DNA of 33,275 nucleotides from Syntrophomonadaceae bacterium (GCA_028706315.1 JAQWBP010000023.1:1-33275); one strand, 5' to 3'; numbered from the stretch's first letter, positions 15,563-24,857 are shown. Notes: a model not told the origin generated them from the letters alone. A program made the numbers and translations.

Positions 15563-16060
15563 ATGATAACACCAATGGAAATTCGTAATCAGCAGTTTAA
15601 TAAATCAGTTCGCGGCTATAAAGAGATAGAAGTAAAAAGCTTTCTGAGCCAGATGGCTATGGATTACGAAAACCTCTACAGCGAAAATGCTAAATTAAAA
15701 GAAAATATTCAGCGGCTTGAGTATGAGCTAGATAAATATCACAAACTGGAAGAAACTATGAACAACAGTCTCATACTAGCCCAGCAGACTGCTGAAGAAG
15801 TGAAGACTAACGCCCGTAAAGAAGCTGAACTATTTATGCAACAGGCTAAAAAAAGGATTACGGATATTTTAATGATTTACCAGGAAATCATTAAACGGAT
15901 GGGAGTTTTCAGTGCTGAATTAAAAGGTCAATTAACCGGGGAATTAGAAATGCTGGAGAAAAACCAGGGTAAAATCGATGAACTTTCGAATTTCTTTTAT
16001 TCCTCCGACTTAAAACAGTTAGTTGAACAGCTAGAAAAGATTACTCTGGAGGAAGGTTAG
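15563..16060 (+). CDS. divIVA: DivIVA-family cell division / polarity protein
   Basis: 165 residues. The N-terminal DivIVA domain (MITPMEIRNQQFNKSVRGYK, then EIEVKSFLSQM) carries the membrane-binding loop near FNKSVRGY. A long coiled coil follows (about 30-90), then a second helical part. The protein recognises curved membrane at septa and poles and recruits division or growth factors. GGGAGG precedes the ATG by nine bases. It ends one base before the GTG of the next gene. The name is secure; paralogues such as GpsB are shorter. Confidence 0.93.
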   Translation: MITPMEIRNQQFNKSVRGYKEIEVKSFLSQMAMDYENLYSENAKLKENIQRLEYELDKYHKLEETMNNSLILAQQTAEEVKTNARKEAELFMQQAKKRITDILMIYQEIIKRMGVFSAELKGQLTGELEMLEKNQGKIDELSNFFYSSDLKQLVEQLEKITLEEG

Positions 16061-16061
16061 G

Positions 16062-16352
16062 GTGTTAAACGTAAAGGAACAGGGTAATAATATCGTCCTG
16101 GAAGTAAAGGTACAGCCTCGATCTTCGCGCAATCAAATTGTGGGAGAACAGGAAGGTGCTTTAAAAGTTAAGCTAACTGCTCCACCGGTAGACGGCGAGG
16201 CAAACCAGGCGCTAATAAATTTCCTGGCCCGGCTTTTAGGTATACCAAAGAGAGATATAATTATTCTTAAAGGTGAAACTTCCCGCCATAAATATATTGA
16301 ACTGAAAAACATTAACTACCAGAGCTTTCTGAAAAAAACCGGTCTATCTTGA
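16062..16352 (+). CDS. DUF167 (YggU-family) protein
   Basis: 96 residues covering a whole DUF167 domain (VKVQPRSSRNQIVGEQEGAL, then KVKLTAPPVDGEANQALI) and GETSRHKYIEL. The fold is known, the function is not. The start is GTG at 16062, just after the divIVA stop, with GGAGG-type ribosome sequence inside the end of divIVA. It is the last gene of the division cluster and ends inside the two-way terminator at 16335-16360. Confidence 0.92.
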   Translation: MLNVKEQGNNIVLEVKVQPRSSRNQIVGEQEGALKVKLTAPPVDGEANQALINFLARLLGIPKRDIIILKGETSRHKYIELKNINYQSFLKKTGLS

Positions 16353-16360
16353 CCGGTTTT
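16332..16360. terminator. Two-way terminator between the DUF167 gene and the EamA gene
   Basis: AAAACCGGTC (16335-16344) and GACCGGTTTT (16351-16360) form a perfect 10-bp stem with a six-base loop. On the minus strand it is followed by a run of T (the A-run at 16332-16338), a good terminator for the EamA gene. On the plus strand the tail is weaker. Confidence 0.8.
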
Positions 16361-17285
16361 AAATTTCCCTCGGATTATCAGAACAATGATGTAGTCGCTT
16401 AATATTACCCGTCTGTAAATCCTCTTTTTTTCCGGCTAATATGGAAAAAAGCATAGCAACTAAAATGAAGGCCGCCCCTACCATGGCTCTTGCGGAAAGC
16501 ATCTCATCAGCCCATAGAAAACCTGCCAGAGCGGCAAAAACCGGTTCCATAGTCAAAATAAGAGCAAAACGAATAGGTGTGCTATGTTTTTGCATGCTAT
16601 TTTGCAGGAGAAAAGCTAGTGCTGTCGCAAAAACAGCAGTTATTAAAATGGCGCTTACAGCATTAGTAGTAAAATGCTCAGGCCATGGCTCAACAAACAA
16701 GCCGATAACCATACATAATAATCCGACAAATAAAATTTGCACTCCCGTGATAGCAACAGCATTATACTGATGGGAAAGGCGATCGACAAAGACGATATGA
16801 AAAGCAAATGCAAAAGCACAAAATAGTACTAAAAAATCTCCATAAGCCAAATGCAAAGAATTACTTTGAAATGATAATAAAAAGAGACCAAATGCCGCTA
16901 TAATAACTGTGATTATAGTTTTTATTTCCGGCCAGGTTTTTGCAAACACTGCATAAATAATAGGTACAAGTACTACACTTAAACCAGTTATAAATCCGGC
17001 ATTAGAAGAAGTAGTATACTGCAATCCTATGGTTTGAAAAATATAGCCGAAAAATAAAAATAGCCCTAATAAACTGCCGGCCAAAATAGTAGGCAAATTA
17101 ATTTGTTTCATATCACGATATGCCAAAATACCTAATATGGCAAAGGCGATAAGAAAGCGCAACCCCAGGAATGTAAAAGGGCTTATATCAGCCAGAGCGT
17201 TTTTTACCAGTACAAAAGTTGTACCCCAGATAAATGCCACAAATAGCATACCAAATTCAGCTTGAGAACGTTTACTAATTCGCAT
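16359..17285 (-). CDS. EamA-family (DMT) transporter
   Basis: About 308 residues with ten hydrophobic helices in two EamA repeats (LFVAFIWGTTFVLVKNAL starts the first; the second ends with MEPVFAALAGFLWADEMLSA). These permeases export metabolites such as amino acids; the substrate cannot be read. I use the ATG at 17285 because GGAGA lies about eight bases upstream. The frame runs back to 17372, but that extension has no ribosome site and would add a non-family leader. It is a single-gene unit, convergent with the division cluster and ending at the shared terminator. It lies back-to-back with the ABC transporter operon. Confidence 0.88.
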   Translation of the reverse strand: MRISKRSQAEFGMLFVAFIWGTTFVLVKNALADISPFTFLGLRFLIAFAILGILAYRDMKQINLPTILAGSLLGLFLFFGYIFQTIGLQYTTSSNAGFITGLSVVLVPIIYAVFAKTWPEIKTIITVIIAAFGLFLLSFQSNSLHLAYGDFLVLFCAFAFAFHIVFVDRLSHQYNAVAITGVQILFVGLLCMVIGLFVEPWPEHFTTNAVSAILITAVFATALAFLLQNSMQKHSTPIRFALILTMEPVFAALAGFLWADEMLSARAMVGAAFILVAMLFSILAGKKEDLQTGNIKRLHHCSDNPREI

Positions 17286-17557
17286 TATAATTATCTCCAG
17301 ATATGTATTAGCCTGCTTTAATAGAAATTTTCGCAGCATAGTGCAAGCAGACTCATTAAACAATAATATCATACATGAATAAGCGAATATAGTTCATAAA
17401 TATAATTTTCTTGTCGCCTTGTTTCTTATACTGAAATGTTATTAAGATAAATATATCATTCCTTATATGTTGCACTATCAGGGTCTACATGTGGGACAGG
17501 TGGCTTTAGGCAAATAGTTCTCGAAACAGTCTGACACTTGGGATATTTTTATTAATA
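17286..17557. other. Divergent intergenic region upstream of the EamA gene and ABC operon
   Basis: AT-rich sequence with no gene. Part of it is an open but unsupported N-terminal extension of the EamA frame (to 17372). I see no inverted repeat strong enough to call an operator. The minus-strand promoter of the EamA gene should be here, but no pair of boxes is convincing. Confidence 0.4.
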
Positions 17558-17586
17558 TTGTCCATTCATGCATTAAGCTGTATAAT
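17558..17586 (+). promoter_or_regulatory. SigA-type promoter of the amino-acid ABC operon
   Basis: TTGTCC (17558-17563), a 17-base spacer, then a perfect TATAAT (17581-17586). It points to the substrate-binding protein gene, whose ATG is 47 bases downstream. Confidence 0.85.
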
Positions 17587-17632
17587 TATTGAAGATTATT
17601 TGTACGTACTTATTAAGGAGTGATTGTAAAAA

Positions 17633-18424
17633 ATGAAAAGAGTAATCAGGGTCTTACTTGTAAGCATGCTGGTGATGGGGTTAATCTTCACAGCAGTTGG
17701 TTGTGGTGGTGGACAATCTAGTGATCAGACTGGCGATGATCAGGTTCAAAAAATAGTCGTTGGCACTAATGCAGCATTTCCACCGTTTGAATCCCAGGAT
17801 AAGGGTGAACTAATAGGTTTTGATATGGACTTAATCCGGGCTATAGGTGAGGCTCAGGGCATAGAAGTCGAGATTAAGCACATGGATTTCAAAGCTTTAG
17901 TTCCCGCTGTACAGCAAGGTAAAATTGACGCTGCTATTGCAGGTATGTCAATAACTCCGGCAAGACTAGAAACCGTTGATTTTTGTGATTCATATTTTGA
18001 TGCTGGCTTAATTGTAGCAGTCAGGAATGATAATGAAAGCATTAAAAGCAAGGATGATTTAAAAGGCAAAAAACTGGCAGCTCAGACCGGAACCATCGGT
18101 GCTGATTACTGTCAGAAAGTAGCTAAAGAAGATCCTTCTACCGAGGTAAGGGTGTTTGAAGATGTTGGAGTAGCTTTTATGGAAATGAAAAAAGGTGGAG
18201 TAGATGCAGTAGTTAATGACCACCCGGTTACTCTGAACTATATTCTTACTACTGAAGATGCTGGCATAAAAATGGTTGGAGATATTTTCTCTGCTGATGA
18301 CAAATATGGCATAGCAGTTAAAAAAGGAAATTCTGATTTACAGCAACTCCTGAATGAGGGGCTGGAGAAAATAAAAGCAGACGGCACTTATGACCAGCTC
18401 TATAAAAAATGGATTGAAGAATAA
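17633..18424 (+). CDS. Polar amino-acid ABC transporter, substrate-binding lipoprotein
   Basis: 263 residues. A lipoprotein signal (positively charged start, hydrophobic core, lipobox ending AVGC with the cysteine at about 24) is followed by a family 3 solute-binding domain (GTNAAFPPFESQDKGELIGF, then DMDLIRAIGEAQ; PARLETVDFCDSYFDAG). It would bind one amino acid, possibly glutamine or another polar one, on the outer face and deliver it to the permease. AAGGAG lies before the ATG. A GC-rich hairpin follows before the permease gene. GlnH/ArtJ-type is the closest description; the specificity is not readable. Confidence 0.93.
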   Translation: MKRVIRVLLVSMLVMGLIFTAVGCGGGQSSDQTGDDQVQKIVVGTNAAFPPFESQDKGELIGFDMDLIRAIGEAQGIEVEIKHMDFKALVPAVQQGKIDAAIAGMSITPARLETVDFCDSYFDAGLIVAVRNDNESIKSKDDLKGKKLAAQTGTIGADYCQKVAKEDPSTEVRVFEDVGVAFMEMKKGGVDAVVNDHPVTLNYILTTEDAGIKMVGDIFSADDKYGIAVKKGNSDLQQLLNEGLEKIKADGTYDQLYKKWIEE

Positions 18425-18453
18425 TATTAATTAAGGTAAACTTAAATTCTGGG

Positions 18454-18479
18454 AAGCGCGAGCGCGGTAACTCGCGCTT
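18454..18479 (+). promoter_or_regulatory. Intercistronic hairpin between binding-protein and permease genes
   Basis: AAGCGCGAG (18454-18462) and CTCGCGCTT (18471-18479) form a perfect 9-bp GC-rich stem with an eight-base loop. There is no real T-run (TTTCAC follows). Such hairpins commonly protect the binding-protein message or lower read-through, so that more binding protein than permease is made; that role is inferred. Confidence 0.7.
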
Positions 18480-18511
18480 TCACTTGTTTAGATAGGGAGG
18501 AAATCCGTTTT

Positions 18512-19222
18512 ATGTCCATAGAACTAATCCAAGCGGTATTTGGGATTAATTTCATAGAAAATATTACACAGATAAAAGGATTTCAGGTGGTATGGGAGAG
18601 CTTACCTTATTTCTTAAAGGGAGGAATCGTTACCCTGGAAGTAACTGCTTTGTCTGTGGCCATGGGTATGGTACTAGGCTTGTTTGCTGGCCTATTTAAA
18701 TTATCAAAATCAAAAATTATTTACGCAATAGCTACTATTTATATAGACTTTTTCCGGGGAACACCTTTGTTCGTGCAGATTTTATTACTTTATTTCGGAA
18801 TCCTTCCTTTCATAGGTATACAAGATCCGTTTTCATCTGCAGTTATCGCATGTGGTCTAAATAGTGGAGCATATATAGGAGAAATTGTAAGAGCTGGTAT
18901 ACAAGCGGTAGATAGGGGGCAGATGGAGGCTGCAAGGTCTCTGGGCATGAGTCACCAATTGGCTATGGTATATGTAATTCTACCCCAGGCTTACAAGATA
19001 GTAATACCTCCGTTAATTAATGAATTTATTGCTTTATTAAAAGATACCTCACTCGTATCAATAATCGCTGTATCAGAAATGACTTATCGTGGTAATCTGG
19101 TTTATGCAAATACCTACCAGGCTGCCTGGGTATGGGGATCAATTGCTATATTGTATTTTATAATTACCAAAACCTTATCTATATTTGGTGACTATGTAGA
19201 AAGGAGGCTGGCGACCGAATGA
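18512..19222 (+). CDS. Polar amino-acid ABC transporter, permease
   Basis: 236 residues of the HisM/GlnP permease family, with about five membrane helices. The first periplasmic/membrane part ([20 protein letters not shown]) and the EAA loop that docks the ATPase ([20 protein letters not shown]) are clear. GGGAGG precedes the ATG. The last four bases (ATGA) overlap the ATPase gene, so the two are coupled. It forms a homodimer with two ATPase subunits in known relatives. Confidence 0.94.
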   Translation: MSIELIQAVFGINFIENITQIKGFQVVWESLPYFLKGGIVTLEVTALSVAMGMVLGLFAGLFKLSKSKIIYAIATIYIDFFRGTPLFVQILLLYFGILPFIGIQDPFSSAVIACGLNSGAYIGEIVRAGIQAVDRGQMEAARSLGMSHQLAMVYVILPQAYKIVIPPLINEFIALLKDTSLVSIIAVSEMTYRGNLVYANTYQAAWVWGSIAILYFIITKTLSIFGDYVERRLATE

Positions 19223-19941
19223 TTCAAGTCAAAGGTTTGCATAAGAAATTTGGTAGTCTCGAAGTATTAAGGGGCATAGACTGTAGCGTAGCACCGCGGG
19301 AAGTAGTATGCATAATTGGTCCCAGCGGTTCCGGGAAGAGTACTCTTTTACGCTGTGTAAATCAGCTGGAAAAGGCTAATGAAGGCCAGATATTCATTGA
19401 TGGTGTTGAAGTAACCTCCCCTAAAGTCGATATTAATAAAATACGGCAAAAAGTCGGGATGGTTTTTCAGCATTTCAATTTATTTCCCCACAAAACAACC
19501 CTAGAAAATGTAACGCTCGCGCCGTCAAAAATTAAAGGGATAAAGCAGCACGAAGCACGTGAACTAGGTATGGAGTTGTTAACGAAAGTAGGACTGGTAG
19601 ATAAAGCTGATGTTTATCCGGCTAATCTTTCCGGTGGACAGAAACAAAGGGTTGCTATTGCTAGAGCCCTGGCTATGCAGCCTAAGATAATGCTTTTTGA
19701 TGAACCTACTTCAGCATTAGACCCGGAAATGGTGGGTGAAGTTCTGGCTGTAATGAAGGACTTGGCTTTAGAAGGTATGACTATGATGGTTGTAACTCAT
19801 GAAATGGGCTTTGCCCGCGAGGTTGGTGACCGGGTAATATTTATGGACGAGGGGATAATTTTAGAGGAAGGGCTGCCTAACAACATATTTAGCAACCCGC
19901 AAAATATACGGACACAATCATTTTTAAGCAAAGTGTTATAA
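19219..19941 (+). CDS. Polar amino-acid ABC transporter, ATP-binding protein
   Basis: 240 residues with all ABC motifs: Walker A (GPSGSGKST), Q-loop ([12 protein letters not shown]), signature (LSGGQKQR), Walker B ([12 protein letters not shown]) and the switch histidine (VVTHEMGFA). It is of the GlnQ/HisP type and powers uptake through the upstream permease. It is the last gene of the operon; a terminator follows within ten bases. Confidence 0.95.
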   Translation: MIQVKGLHKKFGSLEVLRGIDCSVAPREVVCIIGPSGSGKSTLLRCVNQLEKANEGQIFIDGVEVTSPKVDINKIRQKVGMVFQHFNLFPHKTTLENVTLAPSKIKGIKQHEARELGMELLTKVGLVDKADVYPANLSGGQKQRVAIARALAMQPKIMLFDEPTSALDPEMVGEVLAVMKDLALEGMTMMVVTHEMGFAREVGDRVIFMDEGIILEEGLPNNIFSNPQNIRTQSFLSKVL

Positions 19942-19949
19942 TTATTAAA

Positions 19950-19989
19950 GGCTTACCGAATTGTAATGTATTTCTGGTAAGTCTTTTTT
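19950..19989 (+). terminator. Terminator of the amino-acid ABC operon
   Basis: GGCTTACC (19950-19957) pairs with GGTAAGTC (19976-19983), allowing one G-T pair, followed by six T (19984-19989). Confidence 0.85.
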
Positions 19990-20014
19990 ATAAAATCAGT
20001 CACAGGAGATTTTG

Positions 20015-20644
20015 ATGAACAAAGAAGAACAGGCTAGTCAGATATTAAACTTGCTCGAAGAGCTTTATCCTGATGCCGGCACCATGCTTAAATTCGGCAG
20101 TAAGTTTGAACTGCTGATAGCTATAGTATTATCGGCACAGACTACTGATGAACAAGTTAATAAAGTAACCCGCGAGTTATTTAAAAATTATAAACAGCCG
20201 ACTGATTTTGCATCAATGGAGCAGACGCATCTGGAAGAACTAATAAGGGGTGTGGGTTTATATCGGAATAAAGCCAGAAACATTATCCAATTATCCAGGG
20301 TATTATGTGAGAAGTATGCTTGTGGGATACCAGATGATTTTAATGAGTTATTACAACTACCCGGAGTAGGGCGTAAAACAGCTAATGTGATGTTGGCAGT
20401 AGGATTTGGTAAGCCCGGCTTAGGGGTTGACACGCATGTTCATAGGGTGGCGAATAGAATCGGTCTGGTAGAGACTAACCATCCGGAAAAGACGGAAAAA
20501 GCGCTTAAACAAATCATTCCGGAAGCTCGCTGGAATAAGGCGCACCATTTATTTATATTTCATGGACGTCAGGTATGTAAAGCCCGCAAACCTAATTGCG
20601 ATAACTGTAAGCTAGCAAAACTTTGTGCCCAGAATATAAATTAA
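20015..20644 (+). CDS. nth: Endonuclease III (DNA glycosylase/AP lyase)
   Basis: 209 residues. The helix-hairpin-helix motif (LPGVGRKTANVML) contains the catalytic K121; the catalytic D139 is in GVDTHVHR; the [4Fe-4S] loop has C188, C195, C198 and C204 in the family spacing C-x6-C-x2-C-x5-C. It removes oxidised pyrimidines and cuts abasic sites in base-excision repair. I start at the ATG at 20015, six bases after AGGAG; a TTG one codon earlier is less likely. It stands alone between two terminators or structured regions. Confidence 0.97.
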   Translation: MNKEEQASQILNLLEELYPDAGTMLKFGSKFELLIAIVLSAQTTDEQVNKVTRELFKNYKQPTDFASMEQTHLEELIRGVGLYRNKARNIIQLSRVLCEKYACGIPDDFNELLQLPGVGRKTANVMLAVGFGKPGLGVDTHVHRVANRIGLVETNHPEKTEKALKQIIPEARWNKAHHLFIFHGRQVCKARKPNCDNCKLAKLCAQNIN

Positions 20645-20694
20645 TGTACAGAACTTTAGGGTTAATTACACTGTGAAAACCCTTAAAACAACCT

Positions 20695-20905
20695 GTTTGA
20701 ATGCATAAATATGGAGAGCGACGTTAACGGAGCATGGTAGAAACACCCTGCGAAGGCGTAGCGGCGGAAGGGGGCGAACGACATGGACGTCGTGAGCGGG
20801 TACTGAACACGGATGTGAATTTACCCGGTACCCCTGAAGCCGCAAGACAAGCAGTTGGTGTTTCCCATGCGGAGAGTAGTCGCCGGAATATTTATGCATT
20901 CAAAC
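20695..20905 (+). ncRNA. Unassigned structured RNA-like element closed by an 18-bp perfect stem
   Basis: A 211-base element in the nth-ileS gap. Its ends are an exact 18-bp inverted repeat, GTTTGAATGCATAAATAT (20695-20712) with its complement at 20888-20905. Inside, consecutive helices nest cleanly: 20718-20722 with 20879-20883; 20732-20737 with 20865-20870; 20740-20747 with 20857-20864; 20748-20751 with 20851-20854; 20761-20765 with 20839-20843; 20769-20773 with 20831-20835. A junction then holds two hairpins, 20778-20782/20789-20793 and 20797-20802/20822-20827. The interior is much richer in G+C than the flanks. I do not recognise the family: it lacks the RNase P, tmRNA, SRP and simple 6S hallmarks. 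The strand is uncertain. A 71-residue frame over it is probably chance. A group II intron fragment or a non-autonomous mobile element are alternatives. Confidence 0.6.
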
Positions 20906-20969
20906 TAACGCCGTATATCATTAATAGAGAATCAGGGTTAAAAAAATAAAAACATGGCCATACTTGAGT

Positions 20970-20998
20970 TGAATAGTTGTCTTGTATAAGGCTATGTG
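20970..20998 (+). promoter_or_regulatory. Likely SigA promoter of the ileS leader
   Basis: TTGTCT, a 17-base spacer and TACAAT lie about 50-80 bases before the T-box leader in correct orientation. A second TATAAT about 25 bases further down, without a good -35, is an alternative. Coordinates are accurate to a few bases. Confidence 0.5.
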
Positions 20999-21047
20999 CT
21001 ACAATATAATACGATTTTTATGATATAATCGAGATTTATAATAAGTA

Positions 21048-21283
21048 ATGCTATGAACGGGATAGTAAACGAATGTGAGCAGTTTACAGCGAGTTCGGAC
21101 TGGTGGGAGCCGAGCAACTGTAGTTTCGTCTGAAGATCACCCGGGAGCATTTCAATTCGAAAGCACGAGTGAGTAGAATTGAACGCAGCTTGCGTTACAA
21201 AGCATTAAGCAGCATTAGCAAAAATGCTAGTAGGGTGGTACCGCGGAAGAAGACCTTTCGTCCCTTGGGATGAAAGGTCTTTG
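21048..21283 (+). promoter_or_regulatory. T-box leader (isoleucine) of ileS
   Basis: A complete T-box riboswitch. Stem I begins near GAACGGGATAGTAAACG, contains a GCGAGTTCGGACTGGTGG-type segment and has ATC (21136-21138) in specifier-loop position, an isoleucine codon. The T-box sequence AGGGTGGTACCGCGG is at 21232-21246. It is followed by the terminator stem AGACCTTTC...GAAAGGTCT (about 21252-21280) with a short T tail. Uncharged tRNA-Ile would pair with the specifier and the T-box and favour the antiterminator, so ileS is expressed when isoleucyl-tRNA is low. Confidence 0.95.
21250..21283 (+). terminator. T-box-controlled terminator before ileS
   Basis: AAGACCTTTCGTCCC pairs with GGGATGAAAGGTCTT across a two-base loop, allowing one G-T pair, followed by a short T run. 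Its 5' side is downstream of the T-box motif, which competes for pairing. Confidence 0.85.
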
Positions 21284-21330
21284 TAGTTTATTAAACAATT
21301 TTAAATATATTCGTGAGGTGGTTAAAAGAA

Positions 21331-24102
21331 ATGGCCAAAGGAAAATACGACAGTACCCTTAATCTCCCCAACACAGAATTTCCCATGCGCGCCAATCTGC
21401 CTAAAAAAGAACCTGAGATTCTCAATTTCTGGGAAAATATCGATATATATAGAAAGGTTCAAGAAAAAACTGCAGGACGGCCGCACTTTATATTACATGA
21501 TGGGCCTCCTTATGCTAACGGGAATATTCATCTGGGTCATACTTTAAATAAAGTAATAAAAGATATTATAATCAAATATCATTCTATGGCAGGGTATGAC
21601 TGTCCCTATGTACCAGGCTGGGATACCCACGGTCTGCCTATTGAGCAGCAGGCTATTAAAGATATGGGAATAGACAGGCATAAAATAGATGTAGTGGAAT
21701 TCAGAAAGCACTGCAAAGACTATGCCTTAAAATTCGTAGATCTCCAGCGGGAGCAATTTAAACGGCTGGGAGTACGCGGCGATTGGGACAACCCTTATAT
21801 AACCTTACGTCCTGAATTTGAAGCTATTCAAATCAAAGTATTTGGTGAGATGGCTAAAAAAGGTTATATTTACAAAGGTTTGAAACCAGTTTACTGGTGT
21901 GGGGATTGTGAAACTGCCCTGGCAGAAGCCGAAGTAGAATACGGTGATAAAACCTCGCCTTCTATTTATGTAAAATTCCCGGTAAAAGACGGTAAAGGAG
22001 TTATGCCGGAAGATGCATTTGTAATCATCTGGACTACTACCCCCTGGACCCTGCCGGCTAATACCGGTATATCAGTCCATCCCGAATATGAATATGTGGT
22101 AGTTAAAGTTTTAGAGGAAAAATATATAATTGCTAAAGGCCTCTTAGAAAGCGTAGCTTCCAGTTTGGGCTGGGATGCTTACACTATTTTAGATGAATTT
22201 AAAGGCCGGCAAATCGAAAGAGCCGTTTGTCAGCATCCTTTTATAGACCGGGATTCACTCGTAGTTCTGGGCACCCATGTAACTCTAGATGCTGGAACTG
22301 GGTGTGTTCATACTGCCCCTGGACATGGTGAAGATGACTTTTATGTTGGTAAACAATATGGTCTGGAAGTTCTTTCTCCGGTAGATGATAGTGGTCACTT
22401 TACCGAGGAAGCAGGCAAGTTTAAAGGATTATATGTGCACGATGCTAACAAAGCAGTTATAGAAGAACTTCAGAACTTGGGAATGCTTATGAAGGTTTCC
22501 AGCCTCGAGCATCAGTATCCATATTGCTGGAGATGTAAACATCCTATTATTTATCGGGCCACAGAACAATGGTTTGCCTCTATTGAAGATTTCCGCCAGG
22601 ATGCATTAGATGCTATTGATGGCGTGCAGTGGATACCATCCTGGGGACATGACCGGATTTACAACATGGTTAAAGATCGTGGTGACTGGTGTATTTCCCG
22701 GCAGCGGACCTGGGGAGTACCTATACCCATTTTCTACTGCGAAACCTGCGGCGAACCTATAATTAATGATGAGACTATCGAAAAAATTAGCCGCCTGTTT
22801 GGTGAATATGGTTCTGACATCTGGTTTATGAAAGAAGCAGCCGAGCTTTTACCTGACGGCTATAAATGTGAAAAATGCGGTGGCGAAAAATTCACCAAAG
22901 AAAGTGACATTATGGACGTATGGTTTGATTCAGGTTCAAGCCATATGGCAGTTATGGAGCCTCGTGAAGATTTGCAGTGGCCTGCTGATATGTACCTGGA
23001 AGGCAGCGATCAGCATCGCGGTTGGTTTAATTCCTCCCTTTCCACTGCTATTGCAGTTAAAGGTAGCGCACCATATAAAAGCGTACTTACCCATGGTTTT
23101 GTAGTAGATGAGCAGGGCCGCAAAATGTCAAAATCGCTGGGTAATGTAGTTGATCCAGTTAAGTTAACTGAGCAGATGGGTGCGGATATATTAAGGCTCT
23201 GGGTTTCATCAGCCGACTATCGGGCCGATGTATCTGTTTCCGACAATATTATAAAACAGAGTGCCGAGGCTTATCGCAAAATAAGAAATACTTGCAGATT
23301 TATCTTGGGCAATCTATTTGACTTCGATCCCCAAACTGATGTAGTAGAATATGATAAGCTGGGCGAACTAGATAAATGGGCTTTACTAAAATTGCACAAA
23401 CTAATTCAAAGGGTTACCAGAGCTTATGATGAATATGAGTTCCATGTAGTTTTCCATTCAATTCATAATTTCTGTACCGTTGATTTAAGTAACATTTACT
23501 TTGATATTCTCAAAGACAAGTTATACTGTTCCACCCCAGATGATTCGGAGAGAAAAGCGGCTCAGACAGTACTTTATGAGATAATTAATACCCTGATGCT
23601 CATGCTTACTCCGATACTGGCCTATACTAGTGAGGAAATCTGGAGTCATCTGAGACAGGATGGACAGCCTGAAAGCGTACAACTTTTAGAATGGCCTAAA
23701 GCCAAAGAAGAATACTTTAACAGTGAACTAGAAAATAAAATGGCTAAAATGCTAGCAGTAAGGGAAGTAGTTACAAAAGCGCTGGAAGAAGCCAGGACTA
23801 GCAAAGTTATTGGACATTCACTAGGTGCTGGAGTTACATTATATTTGACTGATGAATGGCTGGAGCTGTTAAAGACAACTGCAGCACTGGAGAAAACATT
23901 TATTGTTTCCAGTGTAGAACTTCGCAAAGATAGTGAACGCCCCGCAGATGCACTAGCACTAGAAGAAGTCGAAGGTGTATGGGTTGCGGTTAAAGCTGCT
24001 GCCGGAGAGAAATGCGAACGCTGCTGGATTATCGATCCTTCTGTTGGTCAGAGTAGCGACCATCCGACTTTATGCAGGAGATGTTCCGCAGTAGTAGAGT
24101 AA
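21331..24102 (+). CDS. ileS: Isoleucyl-tRNA synthetase
   Basis: 923 residues, the usual bacterial length. The class I HIGH motif is in [12 protein letters not shown], the editing domain has [11 protein letters not shown] and the [16 protein letters not shown] segment, the WWS/tRNA region is present, and the KMSKS motif is in [10 protein letters not shown]. The C-terminal zinc finger has CERCW and CRRC. It charges tRNA-Ile and edits valine. GAGGTGG lies about nine bases before the ATG at 21331; the frame can be extended to a GTG at 21313, but this overlaps the ribosome site. It is controlled by the Ile T-box directly upstream and ends before a strong terminator. Confidence 0.98.
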   Translation: MAKGKYDSTLNLPNTEFPMRANLPKKEPEILNFWENIDIYRKVQEKTAGRPHFILHDGPPYANGNIHLGHTLNKVIKDIIIKYHSMAGYDCPYVPGWDTHGLPIEQQAIKDMGIDRHKIDVVEFRKHCKDYALKFVDLQREQFKRLGVRGDWDNPYITLRPEFEAIQIKVFGEMAKKGYIYKGLKPVYWCGDCETALAEAEVEYGDKTSPSIYVKFPVKDGKGVMPEDAFVIIWTTTPWTLPANTGISVHPEYEYVVVKVLEEKYIIAKGLLESVASSLGWDAYTILDEFKGRQIERAVCQHPFIDRDSLVVLGTHVTLDAGTGCVHTAPGHGEDDFYVGKQYGLEVLSPVDDSGHFTEEAGKFKGLYVHDANKAVIEELQNLGMLMKVSSLEHQYPYCWRCKHPIIYRATEQWFASIEDFRQDALDAIDGVQWIPSWGHDRIYNMVKDRGDWCISRQRTWGVPIPIFYCETCGEPIINDETIEKISRLFGEYGSDIWFMKEAAELLPDGYKCEKCGGEKFTKESDIMDVWFDSGSSHMAVMEPREDLQWPADMYLEGSDQHRGWFNSSLSTAIAVKGSAPYKSVLTHGFVVDEQGRKMSKSLGNVVDPVKLTEQMGADILRLWVSSADYRADVSVSDNIIKQSAEAYRKIRNTCRFILGNLFDFDPQTDVVEYDKLGELDKWALLKLHKLIQRVTRAYDEYEFHVVFHSIHNFCTVDLSNIYFDILKDKLYCSTPDDSERKAAQTVLYEIINTLMLMLTPILAYTSEEIWSHLRQDGQPESVQLLEWPKAKEEYFNSELENKMAKMLAVREVVTKALEEARTSKVIGHSLGAGVTLYLTDEWLELLKTTAALEKTFIVSSVELRKDSERPADALALEEVEGVWVAVKAAAGEKCERCWIIDPSVGQSSDHPTLCRRCSAVVE

Positions 24103-24162
24103 AAAGGCGGAAATAGCCGTAAAGCAGGAAGATATATTTAAAATTATGCATAGAATATAGTT

Positions 24163-24199
24163 AACAAGGGGACGAGCTTTGCTTTTCCCCTTGTTTTTT
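24163..24199 (+). terminator. Terminator of ileS
   Basis: AACAAGGGGA (24163-24172) and TCCCCTTGTT (24186-24195) form a perfect stem, followed by TTTT. It is 60 bases after the stop codon. Confidence 0.92.
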
Positions 24200-24495
24200 A
24201 AGATAATAAAACCTCGCACATTTATTACCTTAGGTAAAAAAATAAAAATTTATGATAAGTAAGATAGTATCTTACGCCAGGGATCTGGTAAAAGTAGGTG
24301 CGGATATTTAGAAAGAATTTGGAATATCTATTACTAATAAGCGTATTGCAGTGGTACTAGTTGCGATGGTAGCCACGGGCCCTTTTCTCCAAAGAAATTT
24401 ATTAATCGAAAAGGAAGGATAGCAGCCACAATACATGCGCTGAATAATTAATAGCAGGAAATATTGGCATACTATATCTAACCGGGGGTATGCGA
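24200..24495. other. Region between ileS terminator and the DUF5665 gene
   Basis: Apart from the DUF711 relic it is AT-rich and holds no gene I can support. A promoter for the two following small genes should lie in the last 100 bases, but no clear boxes are seen. Confidence 0.4.
24252..24370 (+). pseudogene. Decayed fragment of a DUF711 (UPF0210) gene
   Basis: Reading from 24252 gives YARDLVKVGADI, a TAG (24309-24311), then KEFGISITNKRIAV. This closely follows the conserved DUF711 segment (family form near DLVKVGEEIEKEFGIPIINK RISV, shown broken in two), with the stop in place of a glutamate codon. After about 24355 the likeness is lost. No ribosome site or longer frame exists. Intact DUF711 genes code for over 400 residues, usually after an ACT-domain gene, which is absent here. 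I judge it a small relic; the assignment rests on about 30 residues recalled from the family. Confidence 0.55.
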
Positions 24496-24816
24496 ATGAA
24501 ATTCCGACCAGAACAGATTAGTGAAGAAAAATCCGTGATTTCCAGATTATCTGATAAGGTTGATGAACTATCACAAAACATGGAGAGAATGCGTCTGGCA
24601 GAGTATGTCGAAATGATGGGCAATCGCCGCCGCCTTTTATACATTAATTTTTTGATCGGATTAGCCCGGGGTTTCGGTACCGCCATTGGGTTTACTATAC
24701 TTGCTGCACTTGTATTATATATTTTGCAAAAGGTAATACTACTTAATATACCAGTGATGGGAGAATTTATTGCTGACCTGGTAACTATAGTTCAGGCCCA
24801 ACTGCAAGTAAGATAA
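24496..24816 (+). CDS. DUF5665-type small membrane protein
   Basis: 106 residues: an N-terminal helical, charged part (about 1-45, RLSDKVDELSQNMERMRLAE) likely to form a coiled coil, then the typical LLYINFLIGLARGFGTAIGF segment with one or two membrane helices (about 48-80), and a short helical end. This matches DUF5665 proteins of clostridia, of unknown function. I use the ATG at 24496, seven bases after GGGGG; the ATG at 24490 lies too close to it. It precedes the DksA-like gene by 41 bases and may share its transcript. Confidence 0.78.
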   Translation: MKFRPEQISEEKSVISRLSDKVDELSQNMERMRLAEYVEMMGNRRRLLYINFLIGLARGFGTAIGFTILAALVLYILQKVILLNIPVMGEFIADLVTIVQAQLQVR

Positions 24817-24857
24817 ACGCTAGTGGTGTAATAAACTCTGAATATGAGGTGGAAGTA

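Noticed and set aside
20734-20949. A 71-codon frame over the structured element (begins MVETPCEGVAAEGGE)
   Set aside because: It has no ribosome site, its Arg/Gly/Glu-rich composition follows from the GC-rich stems, and it runs through the paired 3' arm. The RNA structure explains the sequence better.
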